Source: Candidatus Methylacidiphilales bacterium (GTDB lineage Bacteria > Verrucomicrobiota > Verrucomicrobiia > Methylacidiphilales > CAZTYG01). Taken from it: DNA of 64,000 bases. Below the pieces are notes generated by a model, which was not told where the DNA came from, made no database searches, and saw only the letters and a program-made list of their open reading frames with translations. Below are positions 9,087-18,111 of the stretch, in pieces. The position numbers and the translations under genes are program-made. Where the stretch lies: positions 24,654-88,653 of the forward strand of contig JANRJG010000042.1 of assembly GCA_033875315.1 (NCBI GenBank), written 5' to 3'. Position 1 is the first letter of the stretch; every line of letters starts with the position of its first letter.

Positions 9087-11618
9087 TTACTGAACCAGCT
9101 TGAGGGAAATGCGCTTGGCGATTTCCTGGAAGGAGGCCACCAAGGCGGTGTTCCCGGCCGTCACATCGTAGTAATTGCCGTTGCGCTGGTTGCTGTATTG
9201 GGGAAAGGTGGCGTCGTTGTTGTCGTTGGCCATGCGTTTCATGGCGTCGGCGTAGGTGCCGGAATAGTCCACGGTGTAGATGGTGGCTTTCTGCTGCTCC
9301 CGCAGCAGCCAGCATTGGGCTTCAACCAACCAATAGCCGTTGGTGTTGTCCGGATTGGAGGTCTCCCATTGGTTGTTCCTCACCGACCACCAGTCCTTCC
9401 AATTCATGCGGTTGTTGGTGTCGTCGATTTCATCACGCACCGGACTCCAGTTGTATCGGGGTGGAACGGCCGTGGCGTTGGTGGTCCAGGAACCCAACTG
9501 GGTCAGGTCAGTGATGGCGCTGTAGGTGGCGTTTTCGGAAGAATTGGTGCCTACCGGGTTGGTGAACTGATCAAGTCCCCCGGCGCAAGTGAAATTCGGG
9601 TAAAAGTCGGAGATGGCCATGGTCCCAATACCATACAAGTCTCTAGGAGGCAATGTGGAGGAGGAGACCGAGGCTTTGACCCAGTTGACCGGGTTGGAGC
9701 TGCTGGAATAACCGCTGTAAGTATCGCGAAAGAAAACGCCGTAACTGTTGGCGTAGCGCCGGGTGCCCGGGAAAAAGCCGACATAGTCATTGGTCATGAC
9801 GCCATCGGGATCGTGACGGTTTTTGGTGCCGTCCCAGGAGTAACGGGGAGACGAGGTGTTTTTAAACGGATTCATGGCATCGGCAATGACCGCCCCGGGA
9901 AACCCAACCAGGTTGATGTTGAAAAGCTTGGCCTTTTCGTAAACCATCCGGTAGCGGGTGGCATTGGTGCTGAGGGCGGTGGCATCGGCCAGATTCCAAT
10001 AGGGGGAATTGTTCAAAGCCGGATTGGTGGTGCCATTTTTAAAGAAAAAATTGGCCGGATACGACCAATCCTTCCACTTGGAAGAGGAACTGGGAATGCT
10101 GAAGGAAACCGGGTAGAGCACCAAGTTGGCATTGCTGGTCCCCCCATTGTTGTTGATTCCGTTGGCGTTGACCCCGCGCCCGCGCGGGTAAACCGAGTCT
10201 GAAAGGCTGGAGCCGGGATAAGCGGCGGTGAGGTCGGCCAAATAAGTGGAGGGAGGACTGCCGCTGGTGGTGCTGCCCGAATGGCTGGCGAAACTGGCTT
10301 TCCAAACCACGGTCGAGTTATCGGTGAACGTGTTGATGGGGTCATCGATGATGCCGCGCACCCCCCGGGCAAGGGTGGCATTGCCCACTGTGCCAAACAA
10401 AGCCGTGGGGGCAGCGCGGGTGGCCAGGTTGTAAGAGGTGAAGCCGGAGGTGGCAGAAGAATCGAACGCAGGAATGGGGACATCCGTGGCCGAGGTCATG
10501 TTTCCAACCAGCAAAGGATCCAAATGGAAATCATACTTGGCCGGCAGCCAAGTGGGCCGGGCACTGGGATCCGTGGCCGTGCCGTTCGCGTCGTTCCAAG
10601 GGTAGCCGAAGCCGGGGCCACGGGCGTAGGAAGACAGGGTGTTGAATTGACCGTCGGTCATCAGCACGTAATTGACCTGGATCTGGTCCCGGATGGCCTG
10701 GGGATAGGTGTCCAACATCGCCTTGACGTTCTTGGCCGCAATGCGCATGCCCTCATATGCGTTGGTGCTCCCATACCACTTCAGGTTGCTGTTGAGCCAA
10801 TTGGAGACATTTTTTGAGGAAACTCCGCCAATGCCGGTGTTGAAACCCCGGGCCGGGAAGAAATAGCCGTCGCTGGTCTCACCGTCGTCATCTTCATTCG
10901 GCGGCCAGACCACGGCGGCATTTCGGCTGTAGGCGACCACAAGCATGAAATCGCGGGTGTCGTCGAAGAACGGGCAAAAGGCCTCGACGGCATCGAGCAA
11001 TCCATCAGCGCGGGTGCCGGAGGTGGGAAAATTACCGGAATTGCCCTGCTCCAACATCGAACCGGATATGTCCAGGACGAGGGCGATGACGGCGGGGAAC
11101 CTTTTGGCCACGGCCTTGCGTTTCATCTCGACATAATTCGAGCCGATGATGCGCATGAAATAGGTCGGCTGGCGGACCTGGGCTTCCACGGTGGTGAAAA
11201 TCACGTCCACCGGCTTGTAATCGTAGGTGGTGTTGCCGCTCCCGACCGTCGTGACCCGGGCCCACTCGCCCACATTGTTGGAAATGTACATCTGCTCCCC
11301 ACCAGTGGCGTTGATGGTCCCGTTGACCGTCCAATCGTTGACGGTTTTTCCAGAAAGGAAATCGGGGTAGTTGGCCTTGAGGGTGGTCAAAGCGACGGCC
11401 TTGCGGCGATCCAGGCTCATTTTGGGGTTTTCCCCGATGCGCAGGGCGGTGGAATCCAGGGCACGGGAGATACGCGCGTCGGCACGATACATCAGACCGA
11501 CGTCGACGGTCAGGCCGGTCATGAGGATGACGATGGGGAGCACCAGGGCAAATATGATGAGGATCTGGCCTTTTTTATCACGGCGGAGGAAGTGCCAGGG
11601 GAATGCTTTCATAGTCAT
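9087..11618 (-). CDS. tadG: TadG-like pilus assembly protein with von Willebrand A domain
   Basis: An 843-residue protein. The N-terminus has a charged start and a TadE/TadG-type membrane segment (GQILIIFALVLPIVILMTGL), which anchors it with most of the protein outside the cytoplasm. A vWA domain starts around 178 with the MIDAS motif DISGS at 183-187 (Asp183). After this the protein is rich in Asn, Ser, Thr, Tyr and Trp, as in adhesins. vWA-containing TadG proteins are thought to act as pseudopilins or tip adhesins. ATGs at 11618 and 11612 are plausible; a GTG at 11654 would overlap the upstream gene. It follows the second tadE by 23 nt. Confidence 0.85.
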   Translation of the reverse strand: MTMKAFPWHFLRRDKKGQILIIFALVLPIVILMTGLTVDVGLMYRADARISRALDSTALRIGENPKMSLDRRKAVALTTLKANYPDFLSGKTVNDWTVNGTINATGGEQMYISNNVGEWARVTTVGSGNTTYDYKPVDVIFTTVEAQVRQPTYFMRIIGSNYVEMKRKAVAKRFPAVIALVLDISGSMLEQGNSGNFPTSGTRADGLLDAVEAFCPFFDDTRDFMLVVAYSRNAAVVWPPNEDDDGETSDGYFFPARGFNTGIGGVSSKNVSNWLNSNLKWYGSTNAYEGMRIAAKNVKAMLDTYPQAIRDQIQVNYVLMTDGQFNTLSSYARGPGFGYPWNDANGTATDPSARPTWLPAKYDFHLDPLLVGNMTSATDVPIPAFDSSATSGFTSYNLATRAAPTALFGTVGNATLARGVRGIIDDPINTFTDNSTVVWKASFASHSGSTTSGSPPSTYLADLTAAYPGSSLSDSVYPRGRGVNANGINNNGGTSNANLVLYPVSFSIPSSSSKWKDWSYPANFFFKNGTTNPALNNSPYWNLADATALSTNATRYRMVYEKAKLFNINLVGFPGAVIADAMNPFKNTSSPRYSWDGTKNRHDPDGVMTNDYVGFFPGTRRYANSYGVFFRDTYSGYSSSSNPVNWVKASVSSSTLPPRDLYGIGTMAISDFYPNFTCAGGLDQFTNPVGTNSSENATYSAITDLTQLGSWTTNATAVPPRYNWSPVRDEIDDTNNRMNWKDWWSVRNNQWETSNPDNTNGYWLVEAQCWLLREQQKATIYTVDYSGTYADAMKRMANDNNDATFPQYSNQRNGNYYDVTAGNTALVASFQEIAKRISLKLVQ

Positions 11619-11641
11619 GGATTCATGGGTTCGGTTGGATG

Positions 11642-12301
11642 TCAAAAGAAGCACCGGTCATAGAGGGTACCGGGTATGAGACCGGAGACGATTTTTCCAA
11701 GAGGAGTCACGGTGGTGTAGGTGCGGAAGATTTCCACACAGACGGATTTTTCACCAGCGGCGAGGTAGTCAATGGTGAGCAGTTTCGAGGTGTCGGGGTT
11801 GCCGTTGGGCAGGTTCTGGGCCAGGACCGTATCGACCGCACCGATGCGCGAGTAGGAACCGCTGCTGGCATTGCCGCCGGAGTAATAAAATTGTTTATCG
11901 ATGATGATGACGTCGTCGGTGGTCGAATTGGCGGTGTGGGTGCTGCGGTTGGGCCCATCGAGACGGATGAGGGAGGAAACGACCACTTGGTAGATACTGG
12001 AAGATTCACCGGACTGGACCACGCTGCTCATCATGGGAGTGACGACCTTGGTCTGGATTTCCGAAGAGGCACCGGTGGCGGTGGCATCGATGCTCCAGCG
12101 CATGTACATGCGGGCCCCTTCGCGGTCGGCTGCGGCCATGCGGTTGAGGCTGCCGATCAGAATCCCGAGTTCGATGGCACCGAAAACCAGGACCATCATA
12201 ACCGGGACGGCAACGACGACGAATTCAATCAGGGCCTGGCCTCTGCGGTGGGGGTGCCGGGCACCGGGACTGAGTGAGACCATTTCGGTTTTCAGGTTCA
12301 T
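11642..12301 (-). CDS. tadE: TadE-like pseudopilin
   Basis: A 219-residue protein with the TadE signature: RRGQALIEFVVVAVPVMMVL, in which a Gly precedes a Glu at +5-like spacing and a single hydrophobic helix (about 20-50). The helix is followed by NRMAAADREGARMYMRW. TadE-like pseudopilins are processed by a prepilin peptidase and help assemble Tad pili. The C-terminal 150 residues are predicted extracytoplasmic. Its ATG overlaps the stop of the other tadE (ATGA), so the two are translationally coupled. Confidence 0.85.
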   Translation of the reverse strand: MNLKTEMVSLSPGARHPHRRGQALIEFVVVAVPVMMVLVFGAIELGILIGSLNRMAAADREGARMYMRWSIDATATGASSEIQTKVVTPMMSSVVQSGESSSIYQVVVSSLIRLDGPNRSTHTANSTTDDVIIIDKQFYYSGGNASSGSYSRIGAVDTVLAQNLPNGNPDTSKLLTIDYLAAGEKSVCVEIFRTYTTVTPLGKIVSGLIPGTLYDRCFF

Positions 12302-12786
12302 GGTTCGTTGGTGGATTGGATGGTGACCTGGATATCCAAGCTTTTGGAAGAGCTGGCCGCCCCCACCATCTTGATCAGCGGGGTGACATAGGTGAAGGGG
12401 AGCTTCAATTGGGCAACCACCGAACTGCCGTAGGTGCCCGCATCGGACGGAGTGAGGACAAGGGCATCACTGGAGGTCTGGTTGGCAGACACAGTGGGGA
12501 GGGAAACCCCCCGCAGCAGGAAATTGCCGTCCGCGCTCTTGAGGGCATTCACAAAGACTTCGCGCCGGGTCAAGGTGTTGCCAGCTTGGAGGGGGTCGTA
12601 GACGGTGGAGGCGCGAATGCCCGCCCGCAGCATGTGGGCCATGCGTTGTTTGGTGTAAAGGTAACGTCCGAGATCCAACAGGCCCATGAGGCAGATGGTG
12701 AAGACGACAAAGACGAGGGCGAACTCGACCAGGGTTGATCCTTTGGAGCAGCGCGGAGACCGCAGGCTGGGTGAAACAAGCCGCAT
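12298..12786 (-). CDS. tadE: TadE-like pseudopilin (second copy)
   Basis: A 162-residue TadE/TadF-like protein. After a short basic N-terminus (MRLVSPSLRSPRCSKGST) comes LVEFALVFVVFTICLMGLL and then DLGRYLYTKQRMAHMLRAGI, the pseudopilin helix. The in-frame extension to 12990 would run antisense-like through the response regulator end and is rejected. It stands 67 nt downstream of the response regulator stop, the largest gap in the operon. That gap contains a hairpin and possibly a second promoter. Confidence 0.82.
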   Translation of the reverse strand: MRLVSPSLRSPRCSKGSTLVEFALVFVVFTICLMGLLDLGRYLYTKQRMAHMLRAGIRASTVYDPLQAGNTLTRREVFVNALKSADGNFLLRGVSLPTVSANQTSSDALVLTPSDAGTYGSSVVAQLKLPFTYVTPLIKMVGAASSSKSLDIQVTIQSTNEP

Positions 12787-12810
12787 GGTCGGGAAAATAT
12801 CCGATCTGGG

Positions 12811-12826
12811 GCCGTTCGGCAACGGC
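12811..12826 (-). promoter_or_regulatory. Hairpin in the leader between response regulator and tadE
   Basis: GCCGTT and AACGGC form a 6-bp stem with the 4-nt loop CGGC (plus-strand reading). It sits 25 nt upstream of the first tadE start on the minus strand. Such an intra-operon hairpin could set expression of the pseudopilin genes differently from the regulators. The function is inferred. Confidence 0.35.
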
Positions 12827-12853
12827 GCATTAGCCCCATAGTGTATAGGGCCT

Positions 12854-13543
12854 TTAGTCCCTATCGGCGCCGGGCGCTTCTGTGGATCTGCCCGGCTGGC
12901 ATTCCATGTAAAGGACCGCCACTTGGGAACGCCGGGCTGCGCCCAGTTTGATAAAGATGCGTCCGAGGTAGTTTTTGACTGTTTTTTCACTCAGGCCCAT
13001 CTCCTCGGCGATCTCCTTGTTCAGCTTGCCCCCCGCGACCAGAGAGGCGATGCGGCGTTCCTGGGCGGATAACTGGGCCATGCGGGCTTCGATGCGGCGG
13101 TGGTCGTTGCGCTCCTGTAGAGCCAGGGCCAGGCTTTGGGCAACTTCGGGGGGGAAGACCCGGCCACCGGCGGCGACATCGGTGATGGCACGTCTGAGTT
13201 CGGCGCGGTCGATGTGTTTGAGCAAAAATCCCGAGGCCCCGGCTTCAATGCCCTCCAAAGCAGTGGCATGATCGAGAAACGAAGTCAGGATGAGCACCCG
13301 TGCCTCACAACCGGTGGCAATGATCCTCCGGCACACCTCGGCACCCGGAATGTCGGGCAACCGGAGGTCGAGCAAGACCACGTCAGGTTCCAGAGAGGCG
13401 GCCAGATCCACCGCAAGGCTTCCGGTTCCGGCCTCCCCGACGATGAGGAGATCGGAAAAGTGCTCCAGAAGGGCCCGCAATCCGGTGCGCACCATCTCAT
13501 GATCGTCCACCAAGAGGATGCGGATGGGGGTGGGTGGATTCAT
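12854..13543 (-). CDS. NarL/FixJ-type response regulator inside the tad operon
   Basis: A 229-residue response regulator. In the receiver domain Asp13/Asp14 form the acidic pocket, Asp59 is the phosphoacceptor (VVLLDLRLPD), and Thr87 and Lys109 are conserved. The C-terminal LuxR-type helix-turn-helix is LSAQERRIASLVAGGKLNKE followed by IAEEMGLSEKTVKNYLGRI. Its start overlaps the kinase stop by 4 nt, so they are a cognate pair. It probably binds a promoter of the tad operon or an unlinked pilin gene; the target is not shown by sequence. Confidence 0.9.
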   Translation of the reverse strand: MNPPTPIRILLVDDHEMVRTGLRALLEHFSDLLIVGEAGTGSLAVDLAASLEPDVVLLDLRLPDIPGAEVCRRIIATGCEARVLILTSFLDHATALEGIEAGASGFLLKHIDRAELRRAITDVAAGGRVFPPEVAQSLALALQERNDHRRIEARMAQLSAQERRIASLVAGGKLNKEIAEEMGLSEKTVKNYLGRIFIKLGAARRSQVAVLYMECQPGRSTEAPGADRD

Positions 13544-14637
13544 GCGGCGTCCTCCATCGGTCCCGGGGCGTCCGTGCCCAGGGGCATGTCCAATTCGACC
13601 CTTGTTCCTCCACGGGCGCCGTCCATCCAGCGAATTTTGGCGCCGATGGAGCGGGCACGGCGGGACATGCTGTTGAGCCCGAGTCCGCCGAGGGCAGAGG
13701 GATTCATGCCCATGCCGTCGTCTTCGACCGACAGTCGAAGCTGTGCCTGACCGGTCCACAGCTGGACCCGCACCCGACGGGCCCGGGCATGGCGAACAAC
13801 ATTCATCAGTGCTTCCGAGGTGATGGCATAGAGTTCCTGGGACTGGCCGGGGGTGAGCAACTGGTCGACTTGGGAAGGGCAATCCAATTCGACCGAGACC
13901 CCACCGCTCATACTGGCGGTGAGGTCGGACAAAGCCCGGGAAAGAGAACGGATGCGGTGGAGCAGGCCTGCCGACCCCTGCAGACTGCCCCGCAGGTTGG
14001 TCAGCAATTGATTGATCTGGCCGGTGGCCGTGGAAAGATCGGCAGCCTGGGGCAGGCCGGGATCCAAAGAGGAACGGATCAATTCCAACTTGAGACCGAT
14101 GGCATATAGGCTCTGGATCAATCCGTCGTGCAGATCGTGGATCAATCTTTCCCGGTCCCGTGTCAATTCGGTCAATTGGGCTTCCCGCTCGCGCACCCGG
14201 TCTTCGGCCAGACGGCGGACGGCGATTTCCGATTCCAAAAGATCGCGCTGCTCGAATGAGCGCTTCATCAGACGGGCGAGTTCACCCATCTCAGTGGGTT
14301 CCCTGACGAGGCGGGCCAGGGGCATCGGGCTCCCCTCATGCAAGCTGGAGGTGATCAGATGGAGCGGGCGGATGACGCCGAAAATCATGACGATGGTGAA
14401 GATCAAGCCCGTGGCGATGATCAGCCAAAAAGTCACCTGCCAGGTCAAGCCAAGCCCGGGACCCGCAGGAAAAGGACCTTCCCCGCCCCGGCCCAGCCAG
14501 GAGAGCATGAAGAGCAGGACCACCAGTCCGAAATTAAGAAAAATCAAAAAGAGACAGAGCCCGAGGGTGAGCCGGTGCCGCCCTCGCCCAAAGCTGCTGC
14601 CGGTCTTCATGCGAAGGTAAAGGCAGGAGCCGGACAT
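13540..14637 (-). CDS. NarX/DegS-type sensor histidine kinase inside the tad operon
   Basis: A 365-residue membrane kinase. Two transmembrane segments (about 25-48 and 68-90) flank a very short outside loop (WLGRGGEGPFPAGPG), then a HAMP-like linker and coiled coil. The HisKA_3 dimerisation box is RERLIHDLHDGLIQSLYAIG, with the phosphorylated His at 170. The ATPase domain has the N-box EALMNVVRHARA, a D-x-G-M-G box and GGLGLNSM. The small external loop suggests it senses the membrane or a partner rather than a ligand. An alternative ATG at 14610 removes nine residues. tadC ends 9 nt upstream. Confidence 0.9.
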   Translation of the reverse strand: MSGSCLYLRMKTGSSFGRGRHRLTLGLCLFLIFLNFGLVVLLFMLSWLGRGGEGPFPAGPGLGLTWQVTFWLIIATGLIFTIVMIFGVIRPLHLITSSLHEGSPMPLARLVREPTEMGELARLMKRSFEQRDLLESEIAVRRLAEDRVREREAQLTELTRDRERLIHDLHDGLIQSLYAIGLKLELIRSSLDPGLPQAADLSTATGQINQLLTNLRGSLQGSAGLLHRIRSLSRALSDLTASMSGGVSVELDCPSQVDQLLTPGQSQELYAITSEALMNVVRHARARRVRVQLWTGQAQLRLSVEDDGMGMNPSALGGLGLNSMSRRARSIGAKIRWMDGARGGTRVELDMPLGTDAPGPMEDAA

Positions 14638-14646
14638 TTTGCGACT

Positions 14647-15600
14647 TCAGAGCGCAAATTTGCCATTGACCAGTTGCAGGGCGGCCGGCCCGAGAATGAC
14701 AATGAAAAGACAGGGAAGAATGAAGAGGACGAGCGGGATCATGATCTTGACCGGGGCCTGGTTGGCTTTGGTTTCCGCGCGCTGGCGGCGTTTGAGACGC
14801 ATGGCCTCGGTTTGAATCTCAATGACCCCGGTGAGGCTGCCGCCCAGTTTGGCGATGTAATTGACCGCTGCGATGAACGTGCGCAGGTCCTCGACCCCGG
14901 TTCGTTTGACCAGGTTGTTGAGAGCGACCGACCGTGCAATACCGAGGTTGATTTCGCGCAGGGTGCGGCGCATTTCCTCGGCCAGGGGGCCCTTGGTACG
15001 TTCCGCGACGATCTGCATGGCACCGTCGAATGCCATACCGGCGGAAACACTGATGCTGATGAGGTCGAAAGTGAAGGGCAGGGCGAGCGAGATCTCGTGT
15101 TTGCGTTTGTTGGCACGCCCGCGGATGATGCCCACCGGCAGACGTTGGCCGAGAAGCGCGCCTATCCCGCAGACCGCCAGCAACAAGATCGGCGCCACGG
15201 TGCCCTGGAGCACGGCCGGAGTGAAGAGAAACGCAAAAAGCAAGGGGATGGCCGCGGCCAACATCCAGGAAAGGGTGGTCAACTGGGCTCCGGTCAACTG
15301 CCCGATCATGCCGGCCTCGGCGATGGCCTGGTCGGCGTCGGCCACCATTTTGGCCGGGGTGAATCCGGCAAATTTCTTCGACCACTTGTTCGACAAAGGC
15401 AGAAAGACACGGGCGACGATACCCTTGTTCATCTGCTCGGCGTCACGCAGGCCGCCCTGGGATGCGGCCTCGCCCTGTTGGCCCTTTTGCAGACGTGCGG
15501 TCAGGCTGACCGGCTTGGATTCCCCGGTGGTGAAAGCGGCCGCGATGCAGATGAAAGCACCGGTCAGGAGAAAAAACGTGATGATCAACAACGGGCTCAT
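14647..15600 (-). CDS. tadC: Tad pilus inner-membrane platform protein TadC
   Basis: A 317-residue type II secretion F-domain protein. The N-terminal transmembrane segment (LLIITFFLLTGAFICIAAAF), two central ones (about 108-150) and a C-terminal one (LVLFILPCLFIVILGPAALQ) flank the cytoplasmic T2SSF helical domain. The family pattern there is PFTFDLISISVSAGMAFDGA. TadB and TadC form the platform for the TadA motor. Its ATG overlaps the tadB stop by 4 nt. Confidence 0.9.
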   Translation of the reverse strand: MSPLLIITFFLLTGAFICIAAAFTTGESKPVSLTARLQKGQQGEAASQGGLRDAEQMNKGIVARVFLPLSNKWSKKFAGFTPAKMVADADQAIAEAGMIGQLTGAQLTTLSWMLAAAIPLLFAFLFTPAVLQGTVAPILLLAVCGIGALLGQRLPVGIIRGRANKRKHEISLALPFTFDLISISVSAGMAFDGAMQIVAERTKGPLAEEMRRTLREINLGIARSVALNNLVKRTGVEDLRTFIAAVNYIAKLGGSLTGVIEIQTEAMRLKRRQRAETKANQAPVKIMIPLVLFILPCLFIVILGPAALQLVNGKFAL

Positions 15601-16598
15601 ATTTCGATATCGACGATGCGCCAGATGATAAAAGCGCCGAGAAGCTGCATGCTGAGGGCGAAGCCGATGAGAAAATAGCCGGGCACAGTGGAAATCAGGG
15701 GTTTGATGTAATCCGGGTTGATGACCGCCACCGCGCCGCCGATGACGAAAGGCATACTGGCCACCAGCACGCCGGAGAGTTTTCCCTGTGTGGTGAGGAC
15801 ATTGATCTGTCCCTGGATCTTGAGCCGATCACGGATGGTGGCGGCGGTTTTCTCAAGGATTTCCGCAAGATTGCCCCCCACCTTGCGCTGGATGATGTAT
15901 CCACTGACGACAATCTTGAGTTCCTCACTGGGAACACGCAAAAGCATGTTCTCCAGGGATTCCTGCTCGGGCATGCCGAGGTTGGTTTCCTTGATGACCT
16001 GGCGGAACTCCGAGGCGATGGGTTCGGGAGACTCGGCCACGGCGACGTTGCAGCCCTGCAGGAAGGACTGGCCGGCCCTGAGAGAGTTGACCACCAAAAT
16101 CAGGAAGTCGGCCAACTGGGTGGTGAATTTGTTGACCCTCATGCCCTTGCGCATGTGGATGATGGGGACATGCAGAAAGGAAAAAACCAGAAATGCCAAA
16201 ACGCCCAGAACCAGGTTGCGCGAGATGAGGGCAACACCCAGGGCTCCGATACACGCGAAGGCCCCCCGAAGGATGAGGAACTCGGAAACGCGGAGCGGAA
16301 TGTCGGCGCGGGCCAGATCCTGTTCGATGGTGTTGAAAAAGGCCTCACCGGTAAATCGCCCCAAAACCGGCTTGAGGTCGACGTTGGAAAGCAGGCTTCT
16401 TTTCTTCTCATCGGCCAGACCCGCGGCGAACTCCGCCTTCAACTCCTCGGGAACGGCGGTGAGTTTGCTGATACGGGACTTGACCTTGCTCTCGGTTTTC
16501 TCGCCTCCAAGGAGCGAACCGAAGGCCATGGCCAGGGCAATGAAGGTGAAGAGTGTGCAGAAAACAACGGCAAGAAAGAGCAGGGTATCCTGGCTCAT
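15597..16598 (-). CDS. tadB: Tad pilus inner-membrane platform protein TadB
   Basis: A 333-residue T2SSF-domain protein. It has an N-terminal membrane segment (LLFLAVVFCTLFTFIALAMA), a pair near 105-140, the F domain (TTQLADFLILVVNSLRAGQS, typical of TadB), and a C-terminal helix pair. It works with TadC as the membrane base for pilus polymerisation. The start at 16598 has a good GGAGGT ribosome-binding site inside the tadA 3' end and overlaps its stop codon (ATGA). A longer reading to 16670 is unnecessary. Confidence 0.91.
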   Translation of the reverse strand: MSQDTLLFLAVVFCTLFTFIALAMAFGSLLGGEKTESKVKSRISKLTAVPEELKAEFAAGLADEKKRSLLSNVDLKPVLGRFTGEAFFNTIEQDLARADIPLRVSEFLILRGAFACIGALGVALISRNLVLGVLAFLVFSFLHVPIIHMRKGMRVNKFTTQLADFLILVVNSLRAGQSFLQGCNVAVAESPEPIASEFRQVIKETNLGMPEQESLENMLLRVPSEELKIVVSGYIIQRKVGGNLAEILEKTAATIRDRLKIQGQINVLTTQGKLSGVLVASMPFVIGGAVAVINPDYIKPLISTVPGYFLIGFALSMQLLGAFIIWRIVDIEI

Positions 16599-18061
16599 GG
16601 GACCTCCACCACGGTTTGAAAGACCTCGACTGGCAGGTTTTCCCCGTGCGCCCTGAGCTTGTCCATGCATTTGGGAATAATGCCATTGCCGCGCAGGACG
16701 CCTTTGACCTTGCCTTCCGGAGTCAGCCCCGTTTGCTCGAAAACGAACAAATCCTGCAGGGTGATGGTTTGTCCCTCCATGCCCTGCACCTCGGTGATAT
16801 GGGTGATACGGCGAGATCCGTCCTGCAGACGCGACGTCTGGACAAACAAATGGACGGCACTGGCCAACTGTTCCCGGATGGCCTTTTCCGGCAGGTCCAC
16901 CCCGGCCATCAGCACCAGGGTGGAGATGCGGGATAACGCGTCACGCGGGGTGTTGGCATGCGTGGTGGTCAACGAACCATCGTGGCCGGTGTTCATGGCC
17001 TGGATCATGTCGAGGGCCTCGCCCCCACGGCACTCGCCGATGACGATGCGGTCCGGGCGCATCCGCAACGAGCTTTTCACCAGATCGCGGATCGAAACCT
17101 CGCCTTTGCCTTCGATGTTGGCGGGCTTGGCCTCGAGGCGGACGACGTGGGGCTGCATGAGGGCAAGCTCGGCGGCGTCTTCGATGGTGAGAATGCGGTC
17201 GCCTTCGGGAATGAATCCGGAAAGGGCGTTGAGCAGGGTGGTTTTGCCGGAACCCGTGCCACCGGAGACCACGATGTTGAGGGCACCGCGCACGCAGGCT
17301 TGGAGGAACATGGCCATGCCCTTGGATAGGGCCTTGAACTCGATCAGACGGTCGATGGTGAGTTTGTTCTTGCTGAATTTGCGGATGGTGATGGTCGGGC
17401 CATTGAGGGCGCAGGGAGGTACAACCACGTTGACACGGGAACCATCGGGCAAACGGGCATCGCAGATCGGGCTCGATTCATCGACCCGGCGCCCGAGCGG
17501 CGAGAGGATCTTGTCGATGACCCGGCGGCAGCTGGCATCATCGACAAATTTGATCGGGGAAAGAGTGATACGGCCCTTCTGTTCGATGTAAATGGTCTGG
17601 GGGCCATTGACCATGATTTCTGTCACGGTTTCATCGTTGAGCAGGTCTTCAAGAGGCCCGAAGCCGACCATCTCGTTGACCACATCGGCCATGAGCTTGT
17701 CGCGCAACTGGCGTCCGATGGGGACCTTGTCGGCCGAAAGTTTTTCATCGATCAACTGCTCGATGGTCTGCCGCAGCATCTGCTGGTTGCCGCTATTGAG
17801 GAGCTGGGGATTGATCTTCTGGATCAGGTAGGGCAGGAGGGAACGCTTGAATTGGAGGATGAATTCGGCGGCGGCATTGGTGGCGGAAGTCGGCGCGGAT
17901 GGGATGGCGCCGGAAGGGGCGGAAGCCGGGACGGGGCCGGCCGGCCGGGCTTGGGGCGGGGTCAAGCTGGGCTTGGAAATACCCGGGCTCATGGTGCCGG
18001 GTGGACGGCTGAAGCCCGGTCTGGAACCCGGACCGCCGTAGCCTGGGGGAATGGGTCTCAT
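16595..18061 (-). CDS. tadA: Tad pilus assembly ATPase TadA/CpaF
   Basis: A 488-residue secretion ATPase that powers Tad pilus assembly. The first 60 residues are a Pro/Gly/Ser-rich tail unlike the catalytic part. Next comes the CpaF N-terminal domain (VGFGPLEDLLNDETVTEIMV), the Walker A motif GGTGSGKT at 267-274 (Lys273), the Asp box near TIEDAAEL, a Walker B-like RPDRIVIGECRGGEALDMIQ, and the His box GHDGSLTTTHAN. It sits 50 nt after cpaE and is coupled to tadB. Confidence 0.95.
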   Translation of the reverse strand: MRPIPPGYGGPGSRPGFSRPPGTMSPGISKPSLTPPQARPAGPVPASAPSGAIPSAPTSATNAAAEFILQFKRSLLPYLIQKINPQLLNSGNQQMLRQTIEQLIDEKLSADKVPIGRQLRDKLMADVVNEMVGFGPLEDLLNDETVTEIMVNGPQTIYIEQKGRITLSPIKFVDDASCRRVIDKILSPLGRRVDESSPICDARLPDGSRVNVVVPPCALNGPTITIRKFSKNKLTIDRLIEFKALSKGMAMFLQACVRGALNIVVSGGTGSGKTTLLNALSGFIPEGDRILTIEDAAELALMQPHVVRLEAKPANIEGKGEVSIRDLVKSSLRMRPDRIVIGECRGGEALDMIQAMNTGHDGSLTTTHANTPRDALSRISTLVLMAGVDLPEKAIREQLASAVHLFVQTSRLQDGSRRITHITEVQGMEGQTITLQDLFVFEQTGLTPEGKVKGVLRGNGIIPKCMDKLRAHGENLPVEVFQTVVEVP

Positions 18062-18111
18062 GGCATCAGTCTAGAAGGATTGCCGGCATCGTTCAACCGG
18101 AAACCATGCCA

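Noticed and set aside
8659..9315. Longer reading of the DUF192 gene (218 codons)
   Set aside because: The first 85 codons overlap tadG in another frame and lack family sequence; the DUF192 gene begins at 9060.
12787..12990. Longer reading of the first tadE
   Set aside because: The extra N-terminal part overlaps the response regulator end and contains no pseudopilin feature.
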